A DNA stretch of 64,000 nt from Serilophus lunatus (Eukaryota > Chordata > Aves > Passeriformes > Eurylaimidae). The notes below the pieces were generated by a model. That model searched no databases, was not told the DNA's origin, and saw only the letters and a program-made list of their open reading frames with translations. Each line of letters opens with the position of its first letter. Within the stretch, counting starts at the first letter, position 1. The DNA lies in the NCBI GenBank assembly GCA_013399895.1, contig VXBA01006131.1:259111-323110 (forward strand), read 5' to 3'. Below, in pieces: positions 39,601 through 50,567 of this stretch. The translations under genes were made by a program, and so were the position numbers.

Positions 39601-42600
39601 GGCAACATTAGCTACCTGCTCTTAGGAGATTTTTATCCACAAGATGGCAGCTCTCTTTGCATGGTCACTACGTTTTCCAATATTCGACTTGAATTTCATA
39701 ACAGGGTCGTTTTTTTTCTTTTTGTAACAGATAGGCTTTTCTACATACTGAGGAAATAAAAAAAATTCCCCTACCCAAATAGTTAACCCCTAATTAACCA
39801 CAATGTTGAGGCAAAATTTGCCAAGTGTTGAGTAGATTATAAGAAGAATGTTTCGCAGCACAAACTTTATTTTTAGAGATTTGAAAAAAATCTCCATTCA
39901 GATCCATACGGTTCACTTAGGTTGATAGGTTTTACCTACAGGTAATGATATATTTTATTTTACTGAATACTTAAATTCATCAAGAATGCTCATTTGTGTT
40001 ACTAAAATCTTTATTTCTAAGGTAAAAAATGCCGAAATGTTTATATGAATGGATCAGCCACATATAATGAATAACTATTTGTGCCTTGTAAAATTAATGT
40101 AATACGAAGAAATATAAATAACAGGCTCTAGCTCTCTTCAAGGAGATCACCCACACCTCAAATGATTAGCAAGAAGACAGTGAAAGCATTTTCTTTGTAA
40201 ATGAAACCCAGTAAATGGAAACGAAACTTTACTAAAAAAAATACATAATTTAACACGGAAATAGCTTGCCTATGGAGTAGTCATTTCAAAGGAAATTATT
40301 TGGCCTAGCTGCATGTCTATGTGCAATCTTTGATGCCAGTTCCGGAGTAGAATCACTGATCCCTGAGAAGAATAAGGAATTCTGAGTTACCTAAAATTTA
40401 TCATTGACTAAGACCCTTTGCACATATCAGTATAAATCAGTATATAATACGTATGATAACGGTATATAATATATAATCACATATAAATCAGTAGATGAGA
40501 GCTTATAAGTTGTATTACATGCAAAATTAATTGATTTGACTAACCTCTTAATGAAAAAGAGATAAACTGTTTTTAAGTAGTGCAGAATAGGAGTGCACGT
40601 ATGAATGGGTAAGCTAACAAGCAATAAGGCAACGATTCATGACTTAGAGGTACATGCAGGTTCTCTCAGAATTCAACATAAAGAAAAAAGCACGATTTTG
40701 GAATTTGAAATTCCAGAGGACAAGATCATTGTTTGTGACCTAGGTCACATTAGCATTGACTAGGTTGAGGTCTACAGCAGAAGAGAAATAGATTAAAAGG
40801 GTCTAAAGACAAAAGGTGATATGATAAAGGTAATATGAGGTAGTTTAGACGTGAGTTTAGACATGAATCTAGACATTGAGTTTAGCTCAATGCATGACAT
40901 GAGCCTAAACTCAGACAATTATTTCAGAGAAGATCATTTACTGCAAATTACAATCCCACAATGACTGGTTCATATAGACAACTGTAACAGTACACCACTC
41001 ATCAGCATATTGTCATAACAAATATGACATTCTCTGCTGGTCAGAGAATGTCAAAAAAACATTTACGTCATGAAGTCACATTTTCATTTCAGAAACTAAA
41101 ATGTGGAGAGAGTGTTAGAAGAAAAGGGTTTCAACTTTTTTCTGCATGTGTATGGGAGGGGCGATGTTCTATCTCAGGACAAGTTGACTGTTGTTTCTGG
41201 TCTACTATGTGAAGGTCTATTTTAATACACCTTTTTAAAAAAGTAGGTAATTTTATATGAACTGGAATGATACAAAAAAGGTATCTGGAGCAAGAATTTG
41301 CAACTTTCTCAATTAAAACTACATGAAAAGATCGAATTTTTACATTGAATAGTTGTCAGAAAAAAAATAAAGAGCTTAGATTTAACATAAAAAAATCTAC
41401 ATAGTTAGGAGACTAAATCTCTTTTTCAAAAGTGACTTAAGCTCTAGGTTGGATGTAGCTAAGACTTGGCTTTCTTACTGCCCGAGTTCTGATGTTGCTG
41501 GGGTATCTGTGGATGTACCAAACCATTCTCACAGGAAAGGGCAAAACCGCGAAGCTGTATTCACTGGTCCTCAGACATGCCACAGAGAGCAAGTGGAGTG
41601 TATGTCCCTTATGTTCAGTTAAGACCAATACCGTGTTTGTTCACAACAGAGCCTGTTTGAATTGCTGTTGCAAGTCTGGAACAGTGTCAGCTAACTGACC
41701 TTCATTTGAACGTGACCCAGATGTCAACTGGATGGATTAAAAAAGAGGATGAAGGCTATAGATATGTGGAAATATTTTCTACTGCTCGAATGATCACATC
41801 ACTGTAATGCTTCAGCTGGTCACAAGCTGGTCGCAAGCATCTCCCTCTTTAATGGCTACAATTTTTCCATAACCAGAACCTTCAGGGAAACATTTTACAA
41901 ATCTGATTCCAGAGCTAGATGGTATTTATACATGAACTCTGAAGAATGTTTGGATCTTAGAATTATTGGATCTCAAGGAAAAAATTTCTAAGGCAATACT
42001 AATAAGAACATAGTCATACAAATTTTCTGCATAAAGTAGGGCCAAAATAGTGTTTTGATATTTTTGCAAATCATCCCGTTAGCACCTAGCTTCCATAATT
42101 AATTTGGAAATCTTCTATTAATTGATCAATTATGATTTGATTAATACAATATTTCCTTATTAATGCCTAGGTAAGGCATCTCAAGTTTAAAAGTGAAATG
42201 CTATTTGGTAAGTAAAAACAATAGAGAAAAAACTGCATACACAGGAGCTAGAATGTAACCCAAATTATAAAATACAGATTTCACAGTTTTTCTTTTTTTC
42301 TAATTTGTATTTTGATAAACCTGTCTGTGTGTAACATGAAACAGAAAGATCAAAAGCAATGCTGGAAATTGTAATTGCTGTCTTATATCATTTACCCAAA
42401 GTAAGGATCACAGGGGTACAAGAATGAAAATATAACTAACTGAAAACAGTTTTTTGAATACTAAATATTCATTTCAACATCTTGACTTGTAAGATGGTTG
42501 AACAACCTGGAGCAGCATTTTCAGGCCCTACTGCACTGAAGGGAGCTCTATTAACATTTAAATCAACAGGAACAGCCCATTTTTGGAGGTCCAAGTCTGA

Positions 42601-43667
42601 ATACTGTTCTTTGATATCATAATCTGTAGTGATTGTGAGACGTGTTGTTTGCATCTACCTCTCGAGGTTTCCCAATGTTACGTGTGCCAGATCCAAATTT
42701 ACAGGGGATACTAAAGGTACTGGTTATTAATGCCAGTCTACAAAGGACATACATTACGTGATAAATGTATCACATAACACAGTAATAACCTGTGTACAAA
42801 CTGTACAACCTTTCCTCATTCACACAGGGATTAAACTTGTTCCTGAATGTCATCCCAACACAATGATTTTTTCAGCTGTTCAGTTGAAAGTTCATGAAAA
42901 AGTCAATTATTCAGAATAAATATGTCAGTGTTTGATGTTTTATCAGGAGATTTTGAGCTAGTATGAAATGAAAAGCTTGTTTCTGCAGCTAGCATGACAG
43001 TGTACAAAACCATGTCACATTAAAAAGGCAGAGGTGACTGATTGAGGTACAGTTCTGTGCTGACTGACCAAATAGCCTTTCTGATGTGTTAAATGTTAAC
43101 CTAAATTTGAACTGACAAATAGCTATATTTCTGTTATTTGTACAAGAAAAGGTTACTTCCGAACCCATGTGTAGCAATATCTAGTACAATCATTTCATTA
43201 TGTACACTGAAAATGCAGGAAAAATATTTTTCTAAAAAGAAGACACAAAACAAGGCACTAATCTTCAGTGATGATTGCTAAGAGAATAATAAACACAAGA
43301 AAAAACCTTAAGAGAGTTACATAATTAGTGACTTTGTGCTGAAGACACTGTCTTCATTCTGACATTGTCCAGAGAAACAGGATTATAAAAGGCAGCTTGC
43401 TGTCAGAGGTCTCTGCTAGTGGCTGGAGAGATGGATTTAAAAATAACAGTGAATTGCTGTTATATCTTTACTGATATGCAAAGTTATATACATGATGTAT
43501 AAAGCATATAGTACATTATAAAATTAATTTAGGAATGTTTAAATGTAGAATTTCTGATGGTAATAAAATAAAAAAAATATTATTAATACAAGTATTCAAC
43601 ATTGTTCAATAAAACTAATTCCAGGGGACAGTTGTGATAGGTGAGGAAAAATAATTTGAAACTAAAA
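36690..43667. other. 7-kb unique AT-rich stretch
   Basis: No coding exon, RNA gene or transposon was recognised. It contains AT-rich runs (37375-37430, 40425-40500) and short inverted repeats near 40840-40915. Confidence 0.5.
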
Positions 43668-43866
43668 GATGCTAGACTTAGGTTGGATATAAGATGAAAC
43701 TCTGTACTGTGGATGCGGTGAGACATTGAAATGTTGCCCAGAGACATCGCACAGAATTAATAAGGTTGGAAAAGACCATGGAGATCATCAAGTCCAACCT
43801 TTACCTAGGTTAACAACTTACCCAACATCAGTCTAACATCTATACCATCTAAACCATTTAAACTAT

Positions 43867-44957
43867 CTAAGCCATACCACTAGGTTCATCATCTAACCTC
43901 TCCTTAAACACATTCAGGGACAGTGACTCCACCACCTCCCTGGGAAGCCCATTCCAGTGGGGGATCACTCTCATTGTAAAAAAGTTCCTCCTGATACCCA
44001 ATCTAAACCTCCCCTGATGCAGCCTAAGACTATGTCCTCTCGTTCTGTCATTGGGAGCCTGAGAGAAGAGACCGACCCCCGCCTGCCTACAGCCTCCTTT
44101 CAGGTAGTTATAGACAGTGATAAGGTCACCCCTGAGCCTCCTCTTCTCCAGGCTGAACAGCCCCAGCTCCCTCAGCCNNNNNNNNNNNNNNNNNNNNNNN
44201 NNNNNNNNNNNNNNNNNNNNNNNNNNNNNNNNNNNNNNNNNNNNNNNNNNNNNNNNNNNNNNNNNNNNNNNNNNNNNNNNNNNNNNNNNNNNNNNNNNNN
44301 NNNNNNNNNNNNNNNNNNNNNNNNNNNNNNNNNNNNNNNNNNNNNNNNNNNNNNNNNNNNNNNNNNNNNNNNNNNNNNNNNNNNNNNNNNNNNNNNNNNN
44401 NNNNNNNNNNNNNNNNNNNNNNNNNNNNNNNNNNNNNNNNNNNNNNNNNNNNNNNNNNNNNNNNNNNNNNNNNNNNNNNNNNNNNNNNNNNNNNNNNNNN
44501 NNNNNNNNNNNNNNNNNAACCAGCCCCAACACTGAACCCTGAGGGACCCCACTGGTGACTGGCCTCGAACTAGACATGACTCCATTTACCACCACCCTCT
44601 GAGCTTGGCCATCCAGCCAATTCTTAACCCAGGACAGAGTAAACCTGTCTAAGCCACAATCCATCAGCTTAACCAGGAGCTTGTTATGGGAAACAGTATC
44701 AAAGGCTTTACTAAAATCAAGATACACTACATCCACAGGTTTCCCCTCGTCGATCAGATGAGTCACCTGGTCATAAAAGGAGACTAAGTTAGTTAAACAG
44801 GATCTTCCCCTCCTGAATCCATGCTGGCTACATCTGATCCCCTTATTTTCCTGTAGATGCAGCATAATTTCCCTTAAGATGATACGCTCCATAATTTTCC
44901 CTGGTACTGAGGTCAGGCTGACAGGTCTATAATTCTCTGGATCCTCCTTGTGAATGA
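43867..44957 (-). pseudogene. CR1 ORF2 reverse-transcriptase fragment, open on both sides of an assembly gap
   Basis: This encodes part of the CR1 ORF2 protein, whose reverse transcriptase makes the DNA copy during target-primed integration. Visible in order are ENYRPVSLTSVPGK (fingers region, upstream of the first Met at 44892), FRRGRSCLTNL, motif A VDVVYLDFSKAFDTVSHNKLL with its catalytic Asp, and motif B SGVPQGSVLG. After the gap comes LRELGLFSLEKRRLRGD, followed by the C-terminal segment ending FKERLDDEPSGMA and a stop. Motif C, with its catalytic Asp pair, falls in the gap and cannot be judged. The endonuclease domain is missing because of 5' truncation, so the copy cannot be autonomous. 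No stop or frameshift is visible, which fits a recent insertion. Confidence 0.8.
44178..44517. other. Assembly gap (340 N)
   Basis: A run of 340 Ns inside the young CR1. Confidence 1.
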
Positions 44958-45085
44958 CCAGTCTCTGGAAGTATTCAGAGACATCCTCAATAGTTTGCTT
45001 AGTCTGGTCTACTGAAAGATATACCTGCCAATGGCTGATTGATCTTCAAAGTCCTTTCTTGTCCCAAACATTCTATGATTCTGTG

Positions 45086-45929
45086 ACTTTAGGACAAAAT
45101 TGTCATTATCTGCCAGCACAGATAATGTTTTAAATGTTATAACACTGAGATGAAATTTGTTTGTCCTCTTAAAGGGTTAATGTCTTTAGAATTAATATTC
45201 ACTAAAGCAGGCATACAGTTTCATGTCGATTGAACAGTGTATACAAAATTCAACACTAACCACTGCTTTATTAAGTAGTCCATTAAAATGATAACATCTT
45301 AAGTTTTAGAATAGTTGCAGTAATTAAAGCTGGTCAAACCACTCTGCACAAAATAGCTGAATTTCGGGGAGAATTTCAATTAGCCTGCTAGATTAAATCT
45401 GTCTATATGATTTAAAATGGTAATGCTCTGCTATATATGGGATTCAGTTTTAGATTAACACTCACAAATTCAGGTATCTATGTATGAGTTAGTTATCTCA
45501 TTTTATAATCAAGGCAGAGCTAATCAATGCAGCCACTGGAGCCTAGAAATAAATTCAGTTTGCTTTAAGCTAGGTATCTATGGACAGATACAGTTGTCTA
45601 AATAAAATAATTGTTTAATATTATTTGAGATGGCCAAGGGTATCTGAAATAACATGTTAATGTAGCTGAAGTCTCCTATCTGAGAAGTGACAGGTGAGTA
45701 CTGGAGTTGCAGGAGACCTGCACACTCCTCATCCAAGGTCTGCAGGCCAGGCAGATTACCCAAAGCATCAAAGATAGTAGAACATTTTTATGTTCAAAGA
45801 ATTGAATAATTCCTTTAGTGATTATTCAAACATTGGGAATACTTCAGCTGGTTAAATACAAGCATCTGCATTTGATCTTTGCTATTTGAGACCCATCTGA
45901 CTGAGGCACAGAGGGCCGCAGTCTCTAAT
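45086..45929. other. Unique spacer
   Basis: No gene or element was recognised between two CR1 copies. Confidence 0.5.
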
Positions 45930-46200
45930 GACCATAGAACCATAGAATCAGAATATCCTGAATTGGAAGAGACACATAAGGTTCGCTAATCATGAGTCCA
46001 ACTCCTAGCTCTTGCCTAGGACAATCCCAAGAATACACTATCTGCTTGAGGGTGTTCAAACTTCCTGAACTCTGTCAGTCTTGGTGCTGTGACCACTACC
46101 TTGGGAAGCCTGTTCCAGTGCCCAACCAGCCCGTGGGTGAAAAACCTTTTCCTAACATCCAAACTAAACCTCCCTTAAACAAAGCCTCATCTTACAAGTT
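45930..46200 (-). mobile_element. CR1 LINE 3' end, minus strand, distinct subfamily
   Basis: It starts CCATAGAACCATAGAATCAG, followed by ATATCCTGAATTGGAAGAGA. It then reads CTCCTAGCTCTTGCCTAGGA and GGGAAGCCTGTTCCAGTGCC. The 'ATATCCTGA..TGGAAGAG' end is shared with the copy at 53598 but differs from the 'GGTTGGAAAAGACC' end of other copies, so two CR1 subfamilies are present. It ends 43 bp before an LTR. Confidence 0.85.
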
Positions 46201-46237
46201 ACCTACCATCCCAGTGCAGATGTATCTGATACCAAAG

Positions 46238-46242
46238 GCCAC
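46238..46242. repeat. Candidate target-site duplication of LTR A, left (GCCAC)
   Basis: Pairs with ACCAC at 48481-48485, 4 of 5 matching. This assumes the LTR starts at 46243 with an original TGT mutated to TAT. Confidence 0.4.
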
Positions 46243-46422
46243 TATACTGGTTTGGGCTGGGGTAGAGTTAAATTTTCTTCACAGTGGCTGGTATGGGGCT
46301 GTGTTTTCAATTCATACTGAGAACAATGTTGATATTATAGAGATGTTTTTGTTATTGCTGAGCACTGCTCACAGCACTAAGTCCTTTTCTGCTTCTCTTT
46401 CCACCAGCAAAATGGCTGGTAG

Positions 46423-46427
46423 TATAC
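46423..46427. repeat. Target-site duplication of LTR B copy 2, left (TATAC)
   Basis: Perfect match to 48087-48091. Confidence 0.85.
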
Positions 46428-46498
46428 TGTGGTGGTTTTACCACTAGGAGGCACAACAGCATGAGAGATGTAATAGAGATGCAACAGCAAACAGCAGG

Positions 46499-46504
46499 TT
46501 TATT
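46499..46504 (-). terminator. AATAAA polyadenylation signal of LTR B copy 2
   Basis: The minus strand reads AATAAA in the context GAAAATAAACC, positionally conserved with copy 1. Confidence 0.5.
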
Positions 46505-46917
46505 TTCTATGGGGCTCTATAGACCTTATAGAATCTCAGTGGGCACTAAACAGACACAACAATAGACCCGACAGTATTTCACAAAAATAAAACCAAAAGA
46601 AAACAAATAACAAACTGCTTCTCTAAGCAGACTGGTACGCTGAGGAGCAGGGAGAAGGAAGAGAAAGCCACCTCAAAGATGGTATCTCCAAGCCCTTGGA
46701 GCCTCTGTAAGGCAAAAACAGTTAGAGGTCCTCACCCCAGGAACTCAAGCGGATAAGATACCGCACTGTTGTAACTGGGCGGTGTTCTGCCATCATTGCT
46801 GGGGCTCCGGTGGTGCTGCAGTGTGAGGGGAGCCAGGAGCAACTGTGAGGGGCAGCAGCCAATATTATCTGGATCATGATGAACCGGCAAAAAGGGGAGA
46901 ACTTCCGGGGTTCATGG

Positions 46918-46927
46918 CTTTTATGGG
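46918..46927 (-). promoter_or_regulatory. TATA-like box of LTR B copy 2
   Basis: The minus strand reads CCCATAAAAG, about 420 bp before the polyadenylation signal, with the same spacing as copy 1. Confidence 0.4.
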
Positions 46928-48086
46928 CTCTTGATATCACATGAACTCGAGGTCCTCTTCCAAACCGGACTGCCCTTAATTGAATGGCTGCGTTGGGCTC
47001 CACCTCTCTGTCCGACATTTCGCCATAAGGCAAAATGGTGGTTCCTGCCAAAATTGCCATGTGGCTGGGCTCTGGGGCCCAGGGCTGCCATTACCGCCAT
47101 CTGTGGGGCACCCAGAGGTGCTGCTAGCACTGCTCACAAGGCCCCCACTGCCCGCAGGGACCCTGCGGCGGGCAGTGGGGCTGCAGGGGGCTGCCAGTGG
47201 GGGTAGCTGCCAATGCACGCTTCCCCGGAAGCGTCGGGAGAGGTCTCAGGGCCACAGCCACCCCCAGAAGGGCTCCTGCCAGCTGCCCGCTGCCACAGGG
47301 ACCTGCTGCAGGCAGTGGGGGCTGCGAGTCAGCCCCAGGACCAGCTGCCTCCACCCTCCCATCTACAGCCCACAGCGGGGCTGCAGGAGGAGCGGGCAGG
47401 GGCGGCACAAGTGCCTGCCGTGCCCAGCAGGGCAGCCAGAGCAACAGCCATGGCCGCCCGCCAGGAGAGTGGCCAGTGCCTCCCTCACCAGCGCCAGTGT
47501 CTCACTCCAACCTGGAGCACGGGCAGCGAGAGCAGCTGCAGCCCAGCAGTGCTGAGATCGCACCGCTCGCGTCACTCTGCTGGCAAGCCGGATGGCGCGA
47601 GATTGGGGTCCTGGCTGCCGCTGGCTGCGTGGGAGACAAGGGAAACCATCCGCCTCGCCTTGCTCCTGGTCCTGTGCTGCAATGGAATGTGAGGGGGGGA
47701 ATGGCTTTGTGCCCGCCACGCCCCCCGTCCTCACACCAAAGGCGGTGTGGGGAAAGAAAAGCAGCAGGTGCACAGGCTAGGGCTCCATGCCCGAATGGCT
47801 GCCTAGTTCGGCAAGAAGCAGCAGGTGCATGGGGTCAGGAGCTCGCCTGGGTGAGAGGGGTCCGGCACTGCAGAAAACTGCAGGAAGGAGCTTGGCTCCA
47901 AATCAGTCCCGCTGCACCTCTCCCCTGACCCACCGAGCCTGAGGTCCCTGGAGCAGGGATCAATCGTCTCTGCTCTGCTCTCCACTCCCAGGAATTTGGG
48001 GAAAACACAAAAGAAAACAGTTTTAATGCTTCTCTACGCCCTTTTCTCCCAAGAAAATGGGACACCCTAACTGCAGACCCATTACA

Positions 48087-48091
48087 TATAC
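48087..48091. repeat. Target-site duplication of LTR B copy 2, right (TATAC)
   Basis: Perfect match to 46423-46427. Confidence 0.85.
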
Positions 48092-48170
48092 ACAAGGTGA
48101 TGGTAGGGGACATAGAGCGACTTTGACTGACCACAGGGATATTCCCTACCATATGACATCATACTCAACA

Positions 48171-48177
48171 TATAAAA
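48171..48177 (+). promoter_or_regulatory. TATA box of LTR A
   Basis: TATAAAA, about 180 bp before the ATTAAA signal at 48350-48355 in the same LTR. Confidence 0.5.
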
Positions 48178-48480
48178 CTGAAGGAAGAAGGACGAAGCGG
48201 GAAAAGTTCAGAGTGGAAACGGTGCTTGTCTTCCCAAGTCACTGTTATATGTCGTGGAACCCTGCATTTGTGGGAGTATCCAGCCCATGGGAAGTGGTGA
48301 GAGAATTCCTTGTTTTGTTTTGTTTGTGTGTGTGACTTTTGCTTCACCTATTAAACTGTCTTAACCCATGACTTTTCTCACTTTTACTCTTCCAATTCTC
48401 TTCCTCATTCCACTCATGCAGGAGCAAGTGAGTTAGTGACTGTGTGGGGCTTAGTTGCCAGTTTGCATTAAACCATGACA

Positions 48481-48485
48481 ACCAC
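48481..48485. repeat. Candidate target-site duplication of LTR A, right (ACCAC)
   Basis: Pairs with GCCAC at 46238-46242, one mismatch. Confidence 0.4.
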
Positions 48486-48582
48486 CTTCTCAAGTAGGAC
48501 TGGATACTTTGGCAAATGATTTGAATCCTTTTCACTAAGGTAAAATAGCACTTTTCTCAGTGTTATCCAGGACTACTTTTTT

Positions 48583-48587
48583 TTAGT
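48583..48587. repeat. Target-site duplication of LTR C copy 1, left (TTAGT)
   Basis: Perfect match to 49391-49395. Confidence 0.88.
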
Positions 48588-48750
48588 TGTATTGGTTTCT
48601 CTGTGGCCAGGTTTTGGTGGCAGTGGGGGGGGCTGAGGGAGAGGCTTCTTCAAGAAGCTACTGGAAGTTTCCCCCGCCATGCCCAGGCTGGGCCCGCTGC
48701 TGGCCAAAGCCAGGCCAATCAGTGGTTGACAGAACGCCTCTGTGATAACA

Positions 48751-48758
48751 TATTTAAG
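48751..48758 (+). promoter_or_regulatory. TATA-like box of LTR C copy 1
   Basis: TATTTAAG follows TGTGATAACA; the same arrangement occurs in copy 2 on the minus strand (near 51467-51475). Confidence 0.45.
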
Positions 48759-49195
48759 AAGCAAGGAAAAAAAGCTGAGAGGAGACAAAGACGGCTGCCG
48801 GAGAGGAGCAGGGTGAGAGCCTGTGAACGCAGACACCAAGGTCAGTGGAGAAGGAGGGGGAGGAGATGCTCCTGGCGCCGGAGCTGAGATCCAGCTGCAG
48901 CCCATGGTGCAGACCATGGTGAAGCAGCTGTGCCCCTGCAGCCCATGGAGGACCACAGGAGTGCAGAGACCCAACTGTAGCCCGNTGTGAGGGATGGGGC
49001 CCCATGGAATGTGGCTGGAAGGACTCTTCTCCCCAAGCAGCGGCTGAGAACAGCAGCTGACCACAGCAACACCTCCCCCCCCACCTCACCTTTTTCCCTT
49101 GACCGCTGCAGGAGAATAGGTTGGATGTAAGAAGGAGGGGGTGGGGGGTAAAAGGTGTCTTTTAGTCTCTCACTCTTAGTTCTGATCTTGTTAGT

Positions 49196-49201
49196 AATAA
49201 A
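49196..49201 (+). terminator. AATAAA polyadenylation signal of LTR C copy 1
   Basis: AATAAA, about 445 bp after the TATA-like box. Confidence 0.5.
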
Positions 49202-49390
49202 TTTGACTATTATTCCCACATGGAGTCTTATTTTGCCTGTGATGGTGATTAAGAACGAATTTGTTGTAGTCCTTATCATAAATAACGAAACCTCTCATTA
49301 TATTCTCTCTCTCCTCTATAGCTGGGCAAGGGGGAGTGAGAGAGTGGCTGTAGTGGGCACCTGGCGCTCAGCCCAGGTTAAACCACTACA

Positions 49391-49395
49391 TTAGT
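49391..49395. repeat. Target-site duplication of LTR C copy 1, right (TTAGT)
   Basis: Perfect match to 48583-48587. Confidence 0.88.
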
Positions 49396-50562
49396 CCACC
49401 CTTACACTGTTCCCTCCACAATATATACATATTTTCCATTCTTGTTCCATTCAAAACACAGAATGAAACAATGTTTTTATGTGATGAACCTCAACAAAGT
49501 AAATGAGCCTTAATCTTACTTGTAGGAATACCGAATTTTGTTTGATGGTTTGAAAATAAGGAACAGTTGGAAAAATAGTCCAGGAAAGACAGATCTTAAC
49601 AAAAAACAGGACTGTGAGCTGTAGTGTTTATTGACTTGCACTAGGGAAGTACAGCTTCAACATTGTTTGTTAAATGTATTGAAAACGCCATATTATTAGT
49701 CAACTAAATAGAATAAATAATTTCATTTTGTGGATTGCTAAAGGGAGGGGTGAACAGCAACACACTTCACACTTTTTTATACTGACTAGATCTGTTATTT
49801 TATATGCTTCTGTCCTACACACAAACCAACTAAATAGCAATTAATAAAAACCCAGCTTTGCAAAGAATGTACGTTTTGCTTCTTTTCCCTTTTGATTTGT
49901 ACTTAAAAACTAAACTGTGAGCTCAAATAATCCTAGTCATTGTAATTCTAGGGAGTAGGAGCATAAATTGCATATAGATCTTGATCTTGTAGATGAAGCA
50001 CGGGAAAAATGGTAATCAATAAAATATTTTGTTGTCTCAATATTACCTAAGATACACCAGCGGAGGAAAACAAGAAGCATATAGCTATTTTCACCAGCAG
50101 GATTGTGAGAGTATGTGTGCTTTCTGAGGAGAGAATTCTCCGTAATGTGTTTACTTTTCAATCATGAGATAGAGATTTTAATAGCTTTAATTTTTGTGGA
50201 ATAAATATATATTTTTATTTGCTGAAGTAGACAGTGGGATGTCTAGTGCAGAGTGTTTGTTAACTCATTCTGTATAAAACTGAAATTTTCTCAGAAGCAA
50301 ACTCTGTGAGAAATAGTCAAACAACCACATAAGATTTGCATCCTATGCTAGACCTTTGCTGTAAGTTTTTCTCTCTTATTGCTTATTTCTATGAGCCACT
50401 GCAAGAAGTTATTTTTGTACATTAGTACCTAATGGCATAATATCTCTCTGCTGTTGCAAATTTGTAATACTTTCTCTGGTTCTATGAAATTATATAATCC
50501 AGTATTGTAATATTTTTGTTTGTTTGTTTCTCTGGCTTATAATTAGTTTTATGAAATAATTT
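49396..50562. other. Unique AT-rich spacer
   Basis: No gene or element was recognised between two LTR copies. Confidence 0.55.
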
Positions 50563-50567
50563 TTTTG
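50563..50567. repeat. Target-site duplication of LTR C copy 2, left (TTTTG)
   Basis: Pairs with TATTG at 51646-51650, one mismatch. Confidence 0.5.

Larger units (their letters stand above)
43750..44958 (-). mobile_element. Young CR1 LINE, 5'-truncated, inserted into older CR1
   Basis: The minus-strand CR1 starts at its 3' end with CACAGAATTA then AAGGTTGGAAAAGACCATGG. It runs into the reverse-transcriptase ORF, and its truncated 5' end is at about 44958. Identity to the family appears much higher than for the other copies here. It contains the 340-N gap. Confidence 0.9.
43668..45085 (+). mobile_element. Old CR1 3' end (+), split by a minus-strand CR1
   Basis: The left part (43668-43749) reads TAGGTTGGATATAAGATG and GTTGCCCAGAGACATC in plus CR1 orientation. 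The right part (about 44959-45085) continues in consensus order with CAGTCTCTGGAAGTATTCAG, GTCTGGTCTACTGAAAG and TTCTATGATTCTGTGAC. The inserted block is a separate CR1 in the opposite orientation. Only a few consensus bases appear to be missing at the junction. Confidence 0.75.
46428..48086 (-). mobile_element. Solo LTR 'family B', copy 2 (1,659 bp), inside LTR A
   Basis: It runs from TGTGGTGGTTTTACC to ACCCATTACA and is flanked by a perfect TATAC duplication. It shares the organisation of 14074-15604. The minus strand carries AATAAA (complement of 46499-46504, about 70 bp from the end) and TATA-like CCCATAAAAG (46918-46927), which implies a minus-strand U3-R-U5 order with a long U3 of about 1.15 kb. 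The interior (46980-47930) is very GC- and CpG-rich. It produces overlapping open frames on both strands, up to 243 codons on the plus strand (47197-47928), rich in Ala, Gly, Pro and Arg as expected from composition. I recognise no protein domain. The family assignment is unknown, and the 5-bp duplication is compatible with an ERVL-type (class III) integrase. Confidence 0.85.
46243..48480 (+). mobile_element. Solo LTR 'family A', interrupted by LTR 'family B'
   Basis: An endogenous-retrovirus LTR in two pieces (46243-46427 and 48087-48480, about 575 bp in total). The left piece reads TGGTTTGGGCTGGGGTAGAG and ACAATGTTGATATTATAGAG. The right piece resumes in register and holds a TATA box (TATAAAA, 48171-48177), then TTTTCTCACTTTTACTCTTC, and ends AAACCATGACA. 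ATTAAA at 48350-48355 is the likely polyadenylation signal. I associate this LTR type with neoavian birds. The older fragment at 22938-23200 is uninterrupted across the point where this copy is split. No internal retroviral sequence adjoins it. Confidence 0.75.
48588..49390 (+). mobile_element. Solo LTR 'family C', copy 1 (803 bp)
   Basis: It runs from TGTATTGGTTTCTC to AACCACTACA between perfect TTAGT duplications. A TATA-like TATTTAAG (48751-48758) follows GCCTCTGTGATAACA. AATAAA lies at 49196-49201. Between them, GCTGCAGCCCATGG-type words recur (48893-48950), the short form of the tandem array seen in copy 2. One N is present at 48985. Open frames on both strands across 48573-49089 come from this non-coding sequence. 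There is no internal retroviral region, so it is a solo LTR; perfect duplications suggest it is fairly young. Confidence 0.9.

Noticed and set aside
41492..41698. Cys-rich 68-codon frame (CPLC ... CLNCCC) that could suggest a zinc finger
   Set aside because: Spacing fits no known zinc-binding family, there is an opposing frame of similar length, and no splice context was seen.
47197..47928. 243-codon plus-strand open frame
   Set aside because: It lies wholly within the GC-rich interior of the family B LTR and overlaps equally open frames on both strands. It has low-complexity Ala/Gly/Pro/Arg composition and is not preserved as a frame in the other copy.
48573..49064. 163-codon minus-strand frame with Pro/Ser-rich sequence
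   Set aside because: Antisense to the family C LTR and includes an N; composition-driven.
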